DNA from: Candidatus Brocadia sp. WS118
GTDB lineage: Bacteria; Planctomycetota; Brocadiia; Brocadiales; Brocadiaceae
DNA: 64,000 bases
Direction of reading: 5' to 3'
Assembly (NCBI GenBank): GCA_007618135.1
Contig: PHFX01000006.1
Span: 1-64,000 of the forward strand
The notes beneath the pieces were generated by a model. That model was given only the letters and a program-made list of their open reading frames with translations. It did not search any database and had not been told where the DNA came from. Of this stretch, positions 16,248 through 26,163 are shown piece by piece (position 1 is the stretch's first letter; every line of letters begins with the position of its first letter). Made by a program: the position numbers and the translations under genes.

Positions 16248-18857
16248 ATGATCACTGAAACGCCCATGATGCGGCAATACAATGAGATAAAAAGACAGCA
16301 TAAAGACGCGCTGCTTTTTTTCCGTATGGGTGATTTTTATGAGTTGTTTTTTGAAGATGCAAAGCTCGCCTCAAAGGTGCTGGGGATTACCCTCACCTCC
16401 CGGTCCAAAGGTGAGAGCGCTGTCCCTATGGCGGGTGTGCCACACCATGCAGCCGAGACGTATATCCGGAGATTGATTAAGGCCGGACTTAAGGTGGCTA
16501 TTTGCGATCAATTGCAAGACCCAGACGAAGCAAAAGGCATCGTCGACCGCGGTGTTACCAGGATTATTACTCCCGGCACGGTAACCGAAGACACGCTGCT
16601 AGAGGACAAAAGCAATAACTACCTCATGGCGGTATTCGAGACAAAAAATCTGCTGGGATTGTCCTGGATCGATTTATCTACCGGCCAATTTGAAGTCGAG
16701 GATGTCCCGCGGGAAAGACTTTTTGATGAATTTGCAAGACTGAATCCGTCGGAGGTATTACTGCCTGAAGAAACCGTAAGGAATAATGTCTCCTTTATGG
16801 AGCAGATTCGGGCAGAATGCCACGGAATGATTACCTCACGACCTGATTGGGAGTTTTCCCCTGATACCGCATATAAGACACTGACAGAACACTTTGGAAC
16901 AGCATCCCTGGAGGGGTTTGGTTGTGAAACGATGGGGCCAGCCCTGGGCGCTGCGGGCGCGGTAATCCACTATCTGAGAGAGACACAAAAGACGTCCCTC
17001 AGGCACATAATTAAAATTCACCAATATCAAATAAACAACAGGGTGCTTATGGACAAGGCCACACAGCAGAGCCTGGAGCTAACCCAGACCATAAGGAACG
17101 GAGACCGGGAGGGGTCTTTTCTGGGTGTGATAGACCAGACAAAGACGCCCATGGGTGCACGATTGCTCAGGGACTGGGTCATCAGCCCGCTACGGGCATC
17201 TGCTGATATCAAATACCGACAGCTTGGGGTAAGAGAGTTATTTGAAAATGCTGCACTACGCCGGGAGATCCGCGATATATTAGGCAATATCTATGATATG
17301 GAAAGGATTACAACGAAGATAAGTTGTGGCCGCGCCACTGCCCGTGACCTGGTTAGCCTGAAACAATCCCTCTCAAAACTCCCTGCACTCAAAGAAAAAC
17401 TAGCATTTTGCATTACGGATATTTTGGTTTTTTTAGAGCAACAATTGGACGTCCTTGAAGAAGTTCGAATCCTGATCGGCGCCGCTATCGTACCAGATCC
17501 TCCTCCCACGATTAAAGAAGGGGGGCTTATCAGGGATGGCTATGACGCCTCTCTTGATGAGTTGAGATACATGAGCAAAAACGGAAAGAGCTGGATCGCC
17601 AATTTTCAGGCAGAAGAGATCGCCAGGACGGGAATTAATTCCCTCAAGGTAGGGTATAACAAAGTGTTCGGATATTATATCGAGATCACCCATGTGCACA
17701 AAGACAGCATTCCCCAGACCTATATTCGAAAACAGACTATCAAGAATGCCGAACGTTTTATCACGCCGGAACTCAAGGAGTATGAAACAAAGGTGCTGAC
17801 GGCCGATGAACGCGCACGGGATCTGGAGTACGATCTCTTTCTCCAGATACGTGAGCAGGTGAGCGCCTATACGGCTCGGCTCCAAAAGACATCAGAATCA
17901 ATTGCTGTCATCGATGCGTTATCAACCTTTGCGAATCTTGCAGCAGAAAATCGATACGTCATGCCCGAGATCACCGATGATTTGGAATTAAAAATCCAGG
18001 ACGGGCGTCACCCCGTGCTGGATCGACGGCTGGGGGTGGAAAGCTTTGTCCCCAATGATATCCATCTTGACGGAACGCGGGACACCATTATGGTAATTAC
18101 AGGCCCAAATATGGCAGGGAAAAGCACGTACATCCGCCAGGTAGCGCTCCTTGTCCTGATGGCACAGATGGGAAGTTTTATCCCCGCAAAAGAAGCGATT
18201 ATTGGAACGGTTGACAGAATCTTCACGCGGGTGGGTGCATCGGATGAACTTTCAAAAGGACAGAGTACCTTTATGGTGGAAATGAATGAGACGGCAAACA
18301 TCCTCAATAACGCCACGGAGCGCAGCTTGATTATTCTGGATGAAGTGGGACGGGGCACGAGTACCTTTGATGGTGTCAGCATCGCATGGGCAATCACGGA
18401 ATACATCTACCAGCGCATTCATGCCCGGACGCTCTTCGCTACCCACTACCACGAGCTTACCGAACTGGCATTACTCTTCCCGGGAATCAAGAACTTCAAC
18501 ATCGCCGTCAGAGAGTGGGGTGAAGAGATTGTTTTCCTGAGAAAAATTGTGGAAGGCGGAACGGATAAAAGTTACGGGATACACGTCGCGCGGCTTGCAG
18601 GAATTCCAAAGGAAATTATCCAGCGTGCCCGCATTATCCTCAACAACCTTGAAGCGGCAACCCTGGATGTAAACGGCAAGCCAAAATTTGCGCCGTTGAA
18701 GACCATAAAACAGCCAACACAATTAAAACTCTTTGTATCCAGGCAAGATAAGGTAATTGAAGAGATCCGGAAGCTTGATATATCAGGCATATCGCCCCTC
18801 GATGCCCTTAACAAGCTTGACGAATTACAGAAAAAATTAGAGATTGAAGAGCCGTGA
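16248..18857 (+). CDS. mutS: DNA mismatch repair protein MutS
   Basis: Mismatch-recognition ATPase that binds mispaired bases and recruits MutL. It is full length (869 residues). Domain I has MMRQYNEIKRQHKDALLFF and the GDFYELF segment, where the Phe-x-Glu that wedges into the mismatch resides. The C-terminal ATPase has Walker A GPNMAGKSTYI, Walker B IILDEVGRGTSTFDG and the ATHYHELTEL signature. The ATG at 16248 (MITETPMM) fits homologues. It stands alone on the plus strand with a gene-free upstream region, and mutL is not nearby. Confidence 0.97.
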   Translation: MITETPMMRQYNEIKRQHKDALLFFRMGDFYELFFEDAKLASKVLGITLTSRSKGESAVPMAGVPHHAAETYIRRLIKAGLKVAICDQLQDPDEAKGIVDRGVTRIITPGTVTEDTLLEDKSNNYLMAVFETKNLLGLSWIDLSTGQFEVEDVPRERLFDEFARLNPSEVLLPEETVRNNVSFMEQIRAECHGMITSRPDWEFSPDTAYKTLTEHFGTASLEGFGCETMGPALGAAGAVIHYLRETQKTSLRHIIKIHQYQINNRVLMDKATQQSLELTQTIRNGDREGSFLGVIDQTKTPMGARLLRDWVISPLRASADIKYRQLGVRELFENAALRREIRDILGNIYDMERITTKISCGRATARDLVSLKQSLSKLPALKEKLAFCITDILVFLEQQLDVLEEVRILIGAAIVPDPPPTIKEGGLIRDGYDASLDELRYMSKNGKSWIANFQAEEIARTGINSLKVGYNKVFGYYIEITHVHKDSIPQTYIRKQTIKNAERFITPELKEYETKVLTADERARDLEYDLFLQIREQVSAYTARLQKTSESIAVIDALSTFANLAAENRYVMPEITDDLELKIQDGRHPVLDRRLGVESFVPNDIHLDGTRDTIMVITGPNMAGKSTYIRQVALLVLMAQMGSFIPAKEAIIGTVDRIFTRVGASDELSKGQSTFMVEMNETANILNNATERSLIILDEVGRGTSTFDGVSIAWAITEYIYQRIHARTLFATHYHELTELALLFPGIKNFNIAVREWGEEIVFLRKIVEGGTDKSYGIHVARLAGIPKEIIQRARIILNNLEAATLDVNGKPKFAPLKTIKQPTQLKLFVSRQDKVIEEIRKLDISGISPLDALNKLDELQKKLEIEEP

Positions 18858-19372
18858 CTGTTTCGAGGTACATCTCAATTTTTGTATCATTTGCTCCACA
18901 CGCAATAAACTTTGCAGGAGAGTCATCCTTTTTGCGCGTTACTTATTTTTCGACATTTACGATGATTCCCGGTATCACCGTCTCACACTGATTTACACTC
19001 GCACCGATTTACCGTTGACTTTAGTTTTTAAAATGTTTAGCATATTTGGTAATGTTGTAACTTTGAATCAGGCCTTCGGCAACTTTCCCCCCTGTTTCCC
19101 CCCGTAAACGGGGGGATTATGGGGGGGGGTAATTGAAATTCCTGTACATTGAACCAGGCCTTCGGCAGCAACTTTTTTTGATAATCAGTAAATGTCCGGC
19201 ACAAACAACCCCCTTGCCCCCTTTAGTAAGGGGGATTTTTAAAGTTTTCTCTTTGATTAAAGGGGAGTTTTTCAAGTCCCCATGTGGTAAGGGGGATTAC
19301 ATTCAAAATCAGTTTCTTGCCATCATTCACGTTAGGGTTGTTATACGGTTACTACGGTAAGGAGTTTTTATT
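18858..19372. other. Repeat-rich spacer between mutS and folE
   Basis: The spacer contains no convincing gene. It holds copy B of the hairpin repeat (19066-19149), a short partial second copy of its left end (CCAGGCCTTCGGCAGCAAC at about 19155-19173), and a further C/G-tract repeat at about 19209-19300 in which CCCCCTTGCCCCC and AAGGGGGAT tracts alternate. Small plus-strand frames here are translations of repeats. Confidence 0.6.
19066..19149 (+). repeat. Dispersed GC-rich hairpin repeat, copy B
   Basis: Second copy of the element at 7753-7822 and 43185-43265. It is almost identical to copy C but has a longer G-tract after GGGGGGATTAT, and the TGAATCAGGCCTTCGGCAAC left end differs at a few bases. 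It is intergenic, between mutS and folE. Confidence 0.85.
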
Positions 19373-19936
19373 TTGGTAGATAAAAAAAAGATTATAGAAT
19401 CCATCCGTTTATTTATAGAGGGTATCGGTGACGATCCTCAACGTGAGGGTCTTAGAGAAACGCCGGAAAGAGTTGCCGATATGTGTGAAGAAATTTTTGC
19501 GGGGATTGGACAGGACTCACATACAGAAATCAAGGTGCTAAAATCTGAAAAATACGATGAAATCGTGCTTATCAAGGATATTCCCTTTTATTCAATATGT
19601 GAGCATCACCTCCTCCCCTTCAGCGGGGTAGCGCATGTAGCATATATTCCACAAGGAAACCGGGTAACGGGGATTAGCAAACTGGCAAGGGTTGTGGAAA
19701 TAGAGGCAAAGCGTCTTCAGGTACAGGAAAGGCTTACCACAGACATTGCAGAATCAATCATGAAGGCATTGCATCCCAAAGGGGTGCTTGCCATCATTGA
19801 GGCCGAACATCTCTGTATGACGATGCGGGGCATTAAAAAACCAGGCACCAGAGTGAAAACCTCTGTTGTGCGTGGTGTCTTTCGTGAAAATGCCGCTACC
19901 CGTGCAGAGGCCCTGGCGTTAATCAAAGGGCAGTGA
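19373..19936 (+). CDS. folE: GTP cyclohydrolase I
   Basis: Converts GTP to 7,8-dihydroneopterin triphosphate, the first step of folate synthesis and also the entry to queuosine (7-deazaguanine) synthesis. The protein is full length (187 residues), with the zinc-site and active-site motifs SICEHHLLPFSGVAHVAY, GISKLARVVE and HLCMTMRGI. The start codon is TTG at 19373, supported by AAGGAG at 19359-19364 with eight-base spacing; no in-frame ATG fits the family N terminus. Tgt and QueH genes lie elsewhere in this window, so both folate and queuosine pathways may depend on this enzyme. Confidence 0.95.
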   Translation: MVDKKKIIESIRLFIEGIGDDPQREGLRETPERVADMCEEIFAGIGQDSHTEIKVLKSEKYDEIVLIKDIPFYSICEHHLLPFSGVAHVAYIPQGNRVTGISKLARVVEIEAKRLQVQERLTTDIAESIMKALHPKGVLAIIEAEHLCMTMRGIKKPGTRVKTSVVRGVFRENAATRAEALALIKGQ

Positions 19937-20101
19937 CCAATATATGAGCCTGGTGAATCAGCAGGCATACTTTTCGCAGAGACAAAAAGGTTCTCCGCCG
20001 CACAATAGTTATGAATGCATCTAACCTTGGCGATATTCAATTATCCATCAGTATCCATGTGTATTGTGATATAACGAAAAACGTTTGCCAGAACAATCGT
20101 A

Positions 20102-21697
20102 ATGTCTGAAAAAAAAATCATCCTATTCCTTATTGCTGTGGCCAGTGTCCTCTGGGGGGGAGTAATCTCCTTCGGTAGCGAAAATCCGTCCGGGATGCAG
20201 ACGCCTTCCACAACGCCGCGGGCAGGCATTGAAATTGACTCAAATCTGAAATTTGTGAGTCTGAGTTTGCAGGAGAGTGTCGCCTATGCCTTGCGCAATA
20301 ATTTTGATATCGAAATATCAGAGCTGAATTTAAAAATACAGGATTATGGCATCACGAAAGAAAAATCAAGGTTTGACCCTCTTCTTAAATTAGAAGGCAA
20401 TCTCCAGGATAGTGAAACCCCCAGCAGCAATCTGTTACAGGTTGGTAGTTCTACGGCAACGGTTATTAGCCCGTTTGTTGCGGATGGGCGCACTGCCGAT
20501 GCCGTGTTGCAGTCACTCATTCCTACGGGTGCAACCGTATCTTTGGGATACAGTGTAGTCAGGGGCTTTTTAGACCCTAGTCCATTTCAATTACTCAATC
20601 CATCGTATACAAATTTTATTGAGGCAAGCATTACGCAACCCTTACTAAAGGGCGCCGGGTGGTTTTATAACAGGAGCCCTATCTATATAGCAAGAAACAA
20701 TAAAAAGATTTCTCTGGCTCAATTTAAAAGCAGGGCACTCGAGGTGTCCAATGCCGTTCAGGAGGCATATTGGAATTATGTACAGGCAATGGAGAATTTA
20801 AAGGTGGCCAAAAAATCCCTGGAGCGTGCAGAGGATTTATTGAAGAAGAACAAGGTGCAGGTGGAAGTCGGCACCCTTGCACCTGTTGAAATTATCGATG
20901 CCGAATCTGGTGTGGCATCGAGGGTAGAAGCAGTCATTTTAGCTGAAAATACGATCAGGGACAGGGAAGATGAATTGAAAAGGATCATGAATTTTGCCGG
21001 CAGCGAAATTATCTCTGATGCAACCGTCGTTCCCACCGACAAACCCTATTTTGAGCCCCAAAAAGTCGAAGTAAAGGAAACGATCAAGATCGCCATGGAA
21101 AAGCGCCCCGAATTAACAGAGCTCCATCTGGTGACTGAAAATGCAGGCATACAGACCAGGAGAAGAAAAAATGAATTGTACCCGCAATTGGATTTTGCCG
21201 GTGGTATACGTTATACAGGTCTTGGGAGCGAAGCGTCAGACGCCAACGACTCTGCCTTTTCAGAGGCATATCAGGGGGAATTTCTTGGGCTTACGTTATC
21301 AATTCCTATCGGGAATCGGTCGGCAAGAAGCGAATACCATAAATCGAAGCTCAATGAACGCCAGGCTACGATAAACTTCAAAAAGAAGGAGCTTGATATC
21401 GTTGTAGAGGTGAGGGCGTCTGCACGGCAGGTAATGACGAATATTGAACGGGTAAATGCCACGAAAAAGGCCAGAGAATTGGCGGAAAAACGATTAGAAA
21501 ATGAGGAAAATAAATACCGTGTAGGCAGAACCACAAGCCTGGAAGTCCTGCGCGCACAGGAAAACCTTGCCATTTCTGAGTTTGAAGAGACGAGGGCGAT
21601 TATTGATTATGAGATATCTCTGGGAAATCTGGAGACGGCAAAAGGCACAATCCTCGAAGCTTACGACATCAATCTGGAAGAAGACAAAAAAACGTGA
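20102..21697 (+). CDS. TolC-family outer membrane efflux protein
   Basis: Predicted outer-membrane channel subunit of a tripartite efflux or type I secretion system (531 residues). It has an N-terminal signal peptide (KKIILFLIAVASVLWGG), then two OEP domains rich in amphipathic helices (SLQESVAYALRNNFDIEISE; AVQEAYWNYVQAMENLKVAK; later EKRLENEENKYRVGRTTS). The typical start of each repeat is visible, supporting the family. No periplasmic adaptor or inner-membrane transporter gene is adjacent, so the partner must be elsewhere. A palindrome just after the stop (21717-21741) may terminate transcription. Confidence 0.9.
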   Translation: MSEKKIILFLIAVASVLWGGVISFGSENPSGMQTPSTTPRAGIEIDSNLKFVSLSLQESVAYALRNNFDIEISELNLKIQDYGITKEKSRFDPLLKLEGNLQDSETPSSNLLQVGSSTATVISPFVADGRTADAVLQSLIPTGATVSLGYSVVRGFLDPSPFQLLNPSYTNFIEASITQPLLKGAGWFYNRSPIYIARNNKKISLAQFKSRALEVSNAVQEAYWNYVQAMENLKVAKKSLERAEDLLKKNKVQVEVGTLAPVEIIDAESGVASRVEAVILAENTIRDREDELKRIMNFAGSEIISDATVVPTDKPYFEPQKVEVKETIKIAMEKRPELTELHLVTENAGIQTRRRKNELYPQLDFAGGIRYTGLGSEASDANDSAFSEAYQGEFLGLTLSIPIGNRSARSEYHKSKLNERQATINFKKKELDIVVEVRASARQVMTNIERVNATKKARELAEKRLENEENKYRVGRTTSLEVLRAQENLAISEFEETRAIIDYEISLGNLETAKGTILEAYDINLEEDKKT

Positions 21698-21716
21698 TGC
21701 CTCACAATTTCCAAAA

Positions 21717-21741
21717 CAGGGATACGGTGTGCCGTGTCCCT
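21717..21741. terminator. Palindrome between convergent genes, REP-like or terminator
   Basis: Inverted repeat with arms CAGGGATACGG and CCGTGTCCCTG, one mismatch, short loop, between the convergent TolC-family and thioesterase genes. It lacks a long T-run. It closely resembles the GGGACACGG/CCGTGTCCC palindrome inside mtaB at 30599-30620, so it may be a dispersed REP-type repeat that also ends transcription. Confidence 0.55.
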
Positions 21742-21765
21742 GAGGGTATTTTCCTTTCTTTCCGA

Positions 21766-22746
21766 TTATAACGAGAACCCCTGCAGTCCCTGTGCCTCCA
21801 TCTCCTTCAGTCGCAACATGCGGCGCTGCTTTCTCTGCTCCGCCTCAACCCACCGTCTTTTCCCCACAGCAGTGAGCGGTGTAAATGACGTCAGGGGGGT
21901 GGGTTTGCCGTTTTTATCCACCTTGACGCAGGTGGAATAGGCTGTGCAGGCATGGTGCATGGTGTTGTTGATGGGATCTTCTGCCAACACCTTTACCCCA
22001 ATTTCCATAGAAGACCTGCCCGCATAATTGAGCGAAGTTGCCAGGATGAGCACGTTGCCCACGAAAATGGGATAGTAAAAGTCCAGGGCGTCGAGCGAGG
22101 CCGTCACGATAGTCCCTTTCGCAAACTGCATCGCCATGATGGCCATAATCTCGTCAAGGATGAGGAGTAGGTTCCCCCCATACATGACGTTGCCATAAAT
22201 AGCGTCTTCCGGGAAGACCAGTCGGTGAACGCGCAGGCTCAACTGCCCCACATCTTCTAAATTGGTATCGAACACCTTTTGCTTTCTTTGCGCTATCCGT
22301 GCAAATCTTCCTTCCCGTATCTCCCCGGCATACCGGTACATTTTCATTTCATTATCATCAGCCGGTTCGATACGCTGCCCTATCGGCACGGGCTTCCCCT
22401 GAACATCGCTGGAAACAAAGGACATCCTGGCGCGGGTGCAGAGTTTTTCCTCGTCGTTGAATGCCTTGCAAAATACCACGGCCTCTACCTCCAGGGACGT
22501 GTTTCCTATATATTCAACCATCGCCTTAACAGTAACCACATCACCAATGCGAACGGGCTGGAGGAAAAACAAATCCTCCAGGGAGGCCAGGAGCAGAGGT
22601 CCTTTTGTCAGCCGTAAAGCGGCCAGATTCCCTGCAGTAACAATCCAGTTCATCATCCATCCGCCATACAAAGTGCCCGCGGGATTGGCCTGCTGGGGAA
22701 AGACGTGGTGCAACATTTCTATAAGAGTGGATGCGATACTTATCAT
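21766..22746 (-). CDS. Acyl-CoA thioesterase with two hotdog domains
   Basis: Predicted acyl-CoA hydrolase (326 residues) made of two fused hotdog folds, the layout of BFIT/ACOT-type thioesterases. Hotdog 1 has HHVFPQQANPAGTLYGGWMM and EDLFFLQPVRIGDVV. Hotdog 2 has YGNVMYGGNLLLILDEIMA and LDALDFYYPIFVGNVL. Both keep the Asn/Gly-rich helix start and a following acidic residue. The C terminus is a basic helix (GKRRWVEAEQRKQRRM). The gene is separate from its neighbours. The acyl substrate cannot be inferred from sequence alone. Confidence 0.88.
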   Translation of the reverse strand: MISIASTLIEMLHHVFPQQANPAGTLYGGWMMNWIVTAGNLAALRLTKGPLLLASLEDLFFLQPVRIGDVVTVKAMVEYIGNTSLEVEAVVFCKAFNDEEKLCTRARMSFVSSDVQGKPVPIGQRIEPADDNEMKMYRYAGEIREGRFARIAQRKQKVFDTNLEDVGQLSLRVHRLVFPEDAIYGNVMYGGNLLLILDEIMAIMAMQFAKGTIVTASLDALDFYYPIFVGNVLILATSLNYAGRSSMEIGVKVLAEDPINNTMHHACTAYSTCVKVDKNGKPTPLTSFTPLTAVGKRRWVEAEQRKQRRMLRLKEMEAQGLQGFSL

Positions 22747-22835
22747 ACAAAAATTACCCTGGATAAGAATTTCCTTAATAAATATTCCGCCTTCTTTTTA
22801 AGACGCTGTGTTACCATTTCGGACGGCAGCCCAGA

Positions 22836-23912
22836 TTACCAATATTGAATAACGCGTGCCCTGCCGTATTCCCCTCCATCCCGTTCAACCTTTACTGTCC
22901 CTAACCGTATTGTTGCAACTTTATGGATATCCTGCACAGGGGTAAAGAGGGTTAGTTTGCCGGCAAAAGGGTCTAAATCAATAACAGTCGCAAGTCCCAG
23001 GGTATTGTTGTATTCATCGTTGAGACCCACCAGGAGGTCTTTTAGCCCAGGTTTTTCAATAAGCACAACCAATCCAACATCAAAGGATTCTTTCAACTGA
23101 GAAACCGGTATTGATGCGCCCACATCGTCGGCGATTATCAGGAGTTCGTTGCCACATTTTTCCAGGTATGGGCGGTTCATACCGTGCATGCAGATTTCTT
23201 TTGGCAATGCTGATGGATCGATCCTTTCTCCGGTACCAAGAACGCAGGAGGGAAATACCACCTTATGGACGGAACAATCGGTGATTCGAGCCTGTTTAAA
23301 ATAAGCCTTATATTTTTCATTTCTGTATCTCTGTCGTTCAGCCTGTGAGCGGGTAACCACGTGTTTCGAGCATGCCAATCGTATAATCTGCCAGCCCATT
23401 TTCTCATACCCCTTCAACAGATGCTCTATTTCGTCCTTTGCCTGTAAAGCAAGAATCCATTGTGGACGGAGCATTTCTATCTTGTGGAGCTTGAGGATAC
23501 GTGCAACAGGTCCATCAATAAAACCTGATGTGTCAATGAGAGTGATTTCCGCCCCTTGTTGACGGGATTTGTCGGTCATCATTTTTACTGCATGAAGTGT
23601 CTGCAAGAGAAACCCCTCCGGAGCCGTATTTCCTACAAACTGGAAATGCGAGGGATTTGAATCATTACGGCACTGGGGAGGGGCATCGAAAATTTTTAAA
23701 CTAACGGTAGTTGGGAAGCCTATGGTAGACTGCCCCAGGTCGCTGTCGACATATCCGACCCGTATCCTGGAAGCCGTCCATGCGCGGGCCAGGTACTTGC
23801 ACAGGACGCTCTTGCCACTATCGATCTTGCCAATAATAATACCTACGTTTGTGCCGTGCTTTAGTTTCTCCGCAGTCTGATGCCATTCTTTTGGAACATC
23901 GATCGTGTTCAT
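22836..23912 (-). CDS. Clp1/Grc3-type P-loop polynucleotide kinase-like protein
   Basis: A 358-residue P-loop protein of the Clp1/Grc3/NOL9 family, whose eukaryotic and archaeal members phosphorylate 5'-hydroxyl ends of RNA or DNA. Walker A is GKIDSGKSVL (about residues 27-36), followed by VGYVDSDLGQSTIGFP, a family hallmark, and the Walker-B-like LIDTSGFI. The C-terminal half is a Clp1-like beta-rich region. Its start overlaps the end of recJ by four bases (23909-23912), so the two are probably co-translated; a 5'-phosphate-generating kinase coupled to a 5'-to-3' exonuclease would be a sensible end-processing pair, but this is inference. Confidence 0.8.
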   Translation of the reverse strand: MNTIDVPKEWHQTAEKLKHGTNVGIIIGKIDSGKSVLCKYLARAWTASRIRVGYVDSDLGQSTIGFPTTVSLKIFDAPPQCRNDSNPSHFQFVGNTAPEGFLLQTLHAVKMMTDKSRQQGAEITLIDTSGFIDGPVARILKLHKIEMLRPQWILALQAKDEIEHLLKGYEKMGWQIIRLACSKHVVTRSQAERQRYRNEKYKAYFKQARITDCSVHKVVFPSCVLGTGERIDPSALPKEICMHGMNRPYLEKCGNELLIIADDVGASIPVSQLKESFDVGLVVLIEKPGLKDLLVGLNDEYNNTLGLATVIDLDPFAGKLTLFTPVQDIHKVATIRLGTVKVERDGGEYGRARVIQYW

Positions 23913-25645
23913 TCTTCATTTTCAAATTTTACGTCTTTAACCTCCAGCTCAAGCTGCTCACTGTCCATCCAGGTATTTATTTTTACCGTGAAGGCAAGGG
24001 AGCACGTTCTTCCATTTTGTCTCAGCCTGTCTATCTGTTCTCCCATTCCAAAGGCAACAGCCCTGATAGCAACATCTCCCTGTCTGACATAGAAACTCAG
24101 GTGTTGTCCCTTTGAACCAATACGGCGTGGCTGTCCAACGACCTTTACGTTCGTAGCAGCAAACAGGGGGATGGGATTTCCCTCACCGTGAGGGGATAGG
24201 CGTGCCAGTTCTGCCACGACTGCCTTTGACAACATGGAGAGCGTGATTTCTGCATCAATGTTCAGGACGCGTACCAGGTCCGTCTTACACAGTCTTTGAG
24301 ATGTAGCCCTATTGAGCATATCACGGAATTCGTCAATATTCTCCGGGTGTATCTTTAGCCCTGCCGCTTGTGCATGACCTCCCACAGAAAGCAGCTTGTT
24401 TCTGCAGCTTTCCAACGCCTCCAGGATATGGAATGACGGGATGGAACGCGCGGAACCATGGCCGATATCATCCGCAACGGCAATCATCACCGTGGGACGA
24501 TTGAATTCTTCTACAATTTTCGAGGCGATAATTCCTATAATCCCGGGGTGCCAGGTCTGGTCTGCCAGAACGATAGCGGTAGTTTCATCCAGGTTTAATT
24601 CATGCATTACCTTTTTTCTGGCTGACGCCATAATATCAACCTGCATTTCTTGTCTTCTCTTATTTTCCTGATCCAAAAAATTGGCAATTTCTGCCGCACG
24701 CTCTTTGCAGGTTGTCGTCAGCAGTTCAACAACGATTCCGGCATTCCCGATGCGCCCCGGGGCATTTAACCGGGGACCCAAACGATACCCGACGTGAAAG
24801 GCATCAAGGTTTATCCGGGAAAGATCCGCCACATCAAGAAGCGCGCGCAACCCCGGAATTTCGGTGTGTTGTAATGCACTCAGTCCATATTTCGTAATAA
24901 TACGGTTTTCACCCACAAGTGGCACCACATCAGCAATTGTCCCCAATGCCACCAGGCCTACCGCGCTTAACAGAAAATCCTTGAAGTCAGGAGACACCTT
25001 CTTCTGCGGCGAAAGAAACTGCCCAATGGCCCATGCCAGTTTAAAAGCGATACCAACACCGGAGAGATCGCGAAAAATATGGTGTGATGCATGTAATTTT
25101 GGATTGACTACGGCAAAGGCATTGGGTATTTCCTGTCCGGGGCGATGGTGGTCGGTAATAATCAGATCGATGCCACAGGCGCGTGCAATATCCGCTTCCC
25201 TGCAGGCGTTGATACCACAATCCACCGTCAGAATGACGTCTGCTCCGCCTTCGCTCAGCCTTTGAATTGCATCGGCATTTAAACCGTATCCCTCTTCCAG
25301 ACGTTCCGGAATATAGTAACTCACCTGTGCCCCCAGCAATTTCAAGCACCGGTACATGAGCGCGGTAGCTGACAGACCGTCAACATCATAATCTCCGTAG
25401 ATAACGATGCTTTCTCCCTTACGCACGGCCTCGTTAATACGAATGGATGCCTTTTCGATGCCAGGAAGAAGCGAAGGGTCTCCAAGTGAAGCAATTTGTG
25501 GCTGGAGGAAACTTCTGGCGGATGCAACATCAGCAATCCCGCGACTGACAAGCACCTGGGCTAGCAAGGGCGATATCTTGAGTTTGCTGGCAATCTCTGT
25601 CTGGAGTGGCCTATTCGGAGGGGAAAATACCCACCTCTTTATCAT
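23909..25645 (-). CDS. recJ: Single-stranded-DNA-specific exonuclease RecJ
   Basis: 5'-to-3' ssDNA exonuclease used in mismatch and recombinational repair. It is full length (578 residues). Motifs: GDYDVDGLSATALMY, LTVDCGINA, ITDHHRPGQ (the DHH motif), ALGTIADVVPL, RINLDAFHVGYRLGPRLNAPGR is collinear with the family, and DHHA1 GGHAQAAGL. It is the first gene of a two-gene unit with the Clp1-like kinase on the minus strand. MutS, which cooperates with RecJ in repair, is also in the window but not in this operon. Confidence 0.96.
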   Translation of the reverse strand: MIKRWVFSPPNRPLQTEIASKLKISPLLAQVLVSRGIADVASARSFLQPQIASLGDPSLLPGIEKASIRINEAVRKGESIVIYGDYDVDGLSATALMYRCLKLLGAQVSYYIPERLEEGYGLNADAIQRLSEGGADVILTVDCGINACREADIARACGIDLIITDHHRPGQEIPNAFAVVNPKLHASHHIFRDLSGVGIAFKLAWAIGQFLSPQKKVSPDFKDFLLSAVGLVALGTIADVVPLVGENRIITKYGLSALQHTEIPGLRALLDVADLSRINLDAFHVGYRLGPRLNAPGRIGNAGIVVELLTTTCKERAAEIANFLDQENKRRQEMQVDIMASARKKVMHELNLDETTAIVLADQTWHPGIIGIIASKIVEEFNRPTVMIAVADDIGHGSARSIPSFHILEALESCRNKLLSVGGHAQAAGLKIHPENIDEFRDMLNRATSQRLCKTDLVRVLNIDAEITLSMLSKAVVAELARLSPHGEGNPIPLFAATNVKVVGQPRRIGSKGQHLSFYVRQGDVAIRAVAFGMGEQIDRLRQNGRTCSLAFTVKINTWMDSEQLELEVKDVKFENEE

Positions 25646-26163
25646 GGTGTACTTTGTTGTGAGAAAAATACCATGGTATTCATATTAGGACTCAAGGCGT
25701 TTATTTAAGGAAAGCCTCAAATCCGAAGCGCAAAATCTTTCTGCAGACGCAGGGCGCCCGTGCATCGTAAGCATTTTGCTGAGCTGGCGCCAAACGTCTG
25801 TTAAAAACTTCGCTACAAAATCTGAAACCGGAAACCATTAAAAAATTTCAGACCCGGATATTTGCGTTTTAAGCCACCTCATTTTACTTTGATTTATACG
25901 TCTTTCAAGAAAATTAATTTATTTATTTTTTATCTGTTATTTTCATGTTTTCGTGTTCCGTCCGGTATCTCTTTCCCCAATAAGAGTTCCCATAAAACTT
26001 TTATTGAAAAACGCACGGCAATGTGATACTATTTGTAGACTAATTCAAGAAATTCCGTGCCTGATATCAAAATATAATGCCGATTGTACTCCCCTTGTTT
26101 ATTCCTTACCCTGAAACAAAGTATTTTTTCCAGATTCTCGTTTTATGATCTTCTCAGTAAACC
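25646..26163. other. 518-nt divergent spacer upstream of the ABC exporter gene
   Basis: No reading frame with coding character and no RNA gene were recognised. It separates recJ (minus) from the ABC exporter (plus), so it probably carries both promoters. Confidence 0.4.
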
